NCBI RefSeq assembly: GCF_007995085.1
Contig: NZ_VOQS01000003.1
Location: forward strand, 1,426,001-1,490,000
Reading direction: 5' to 3'
Length of the DNA stretch: 64,000 nt
Origin: Paraburkholderia azotifigens
Lineage (GTDB): Bacteria; Pseudomonadota; Gammaproteobacteria; Burkholderiales; Burkholderiaceae
The number at the start of each line of letters is the position of its first letter. The first letter of the stretch is position 1. The notes beneath the pieces were generated by a model. The model was not told the origin of the DNA. It saw only the letters and a program-made list of their open reading frames with translations, and searched no databases. Shown piece by piece: positions 63,885 to 64,000 of this stretch. Made by a program: the position numbers and the translations under genes.

Positions 63885-64000
63885 TTAGCCGAGCAGGTGC
63901 TGAACGCCGTCGCGCTCTTCGAGCAGCTCGTTCAGCGTATTGTCCATCTTCTCGCGCGCGAACGCGTCGATCTGCAGGCCTTCGACGCGCTTGTACTCGC
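63885..64000 (-). CDS. mdh: Malate dehydrogenase, C-terminal end (runs off the window)
   Basis: The minus-strand frame from 64000 to the TAA at 63885-63887 encodes 37 residues: [18 protein letters not shown], then Leu-Glu-Glu-Arg-Asp-Gly-Val and a final Leu-Leu-Gly. This agrees closely, from memory, with the C-terminus of Burkholderia NAD-dependent malate dehydrogenases. It supplies oxaloacetate to citrate synthase and to PrpC, so its place beside the prp cluster makes metabolic sense. The catalytic domains lie outside the window. Confidence 0.85.
   Translation of the reverse strand, partial: EYKRVEGLQIDAFAREKMDNTLNELLEERDGVQHLLG

Overview
The window is GC-rich, gene-dense bacterial DNA. Gene content and order point to a Burkholderiaceae member, most likely Paraburkholderia or Caballeronia: an intracellular PHB depolymerase, a 2-methylcitrate cluster next to malate dehydrogenase, MocR and DUF748 genes, and very large trimeric autotransporters. 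The mdh / CoA-ester lyase / prp / acn neighbourhood is one I associate with the second chromosome of this group, but the replicon is an inference. I saw no rRNA, tRNA, CRISPR array or intact insertion sequence.

Region 1 (1-16 kb) is mixed housekeeping. It holds the end of a small secreted protein, a decayed 3-hydroxyacyl-CoA dehydrogenase, a flavin reductase, PhaZ, a GST, a chemoreceptor with a sigma-28-like promoter, a CopA copper ATPase with a textbook CueR-type promoter, a PaiB-like protein, a DUF1254 lipoprotein, a 1,260-residue DUF748 protein and an RlpA-like protein. Region 2 (15.7-22 kb) has a MocR regulator divergent from a four-gene spermidine/putrescine-type ABC importer. Region 3 (22-28 kb) has an ESPR relic of a two-partner-secretion exoprotein, a GlsB/YeaQ-type membrane protein, and a CecR/YbhGFSR-like efflux operon (TetR, HlyD lipoprotein, ABC ATPase, ABC-2 permease, outer-membrane lipoprotein) whose TetR gene carries a one-base frameshift.

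Region 4 (28-33.6 kb) is the most unusual. It is a compact phosphorelay island with three NarL-type response regulators, two stand-alone Hpt proteins and one hybrid 'kinase'. The kinase core of that hybrid has lost its H-box, N-box and glycine-box residues, while its receiver and Hpt domains look intact. Two response-regulator/Hpt modules flank a response-regulator/pseudokinase operon. Region 5 (33.6-44.1 kb) directly follows: a 3,129-residue trimeric autotransporter adhesin with ESPR and YadA anchor, and a downstream OmpA-domain lipoprotein resembling TpgA of Acinetobacter. Region 6 (44.5-55.6 kb) is an atypical Tad/Flp pilus locus: two Flp-like prepilins, TadG-like, TadE-like, CpaB, CpaC, a CpaF with an N-terminal FHA domain, TadB, TadC, a DUF192 protein, TadE and a lytic transglycosylase. 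The locus has no TadZ/CpaE, TadV/CpaA or TadD inside the window, and cpaB and cpaF each carry a single-base frame disruption. My reading is that regions 4-6 form one surface-attachment island whose expression may be set by the phosphorelay; no binding site proves this.

Region 7 (55.6-64 kb) is a minus-strand propionate/2-methylcitrate cluster: HpcH/HpaI-type lyase, prpB, prpC, a small lysozyme-inhibitor-like protein, prpD and acnA, then the 3' end of mdh. Propionyl-CoA plus oxaloacetate would pass through PrpC, PrpD, aconitase and PrpB to pyruvate and succinate, feeding the TCA cycle.

Quality caution: four one-base frame disruptions occur in the window (3HCDH remnant, TetR, cpaB, cpaF), all in G/C-rich tracts. 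They could be genuine decay or sequence errors.
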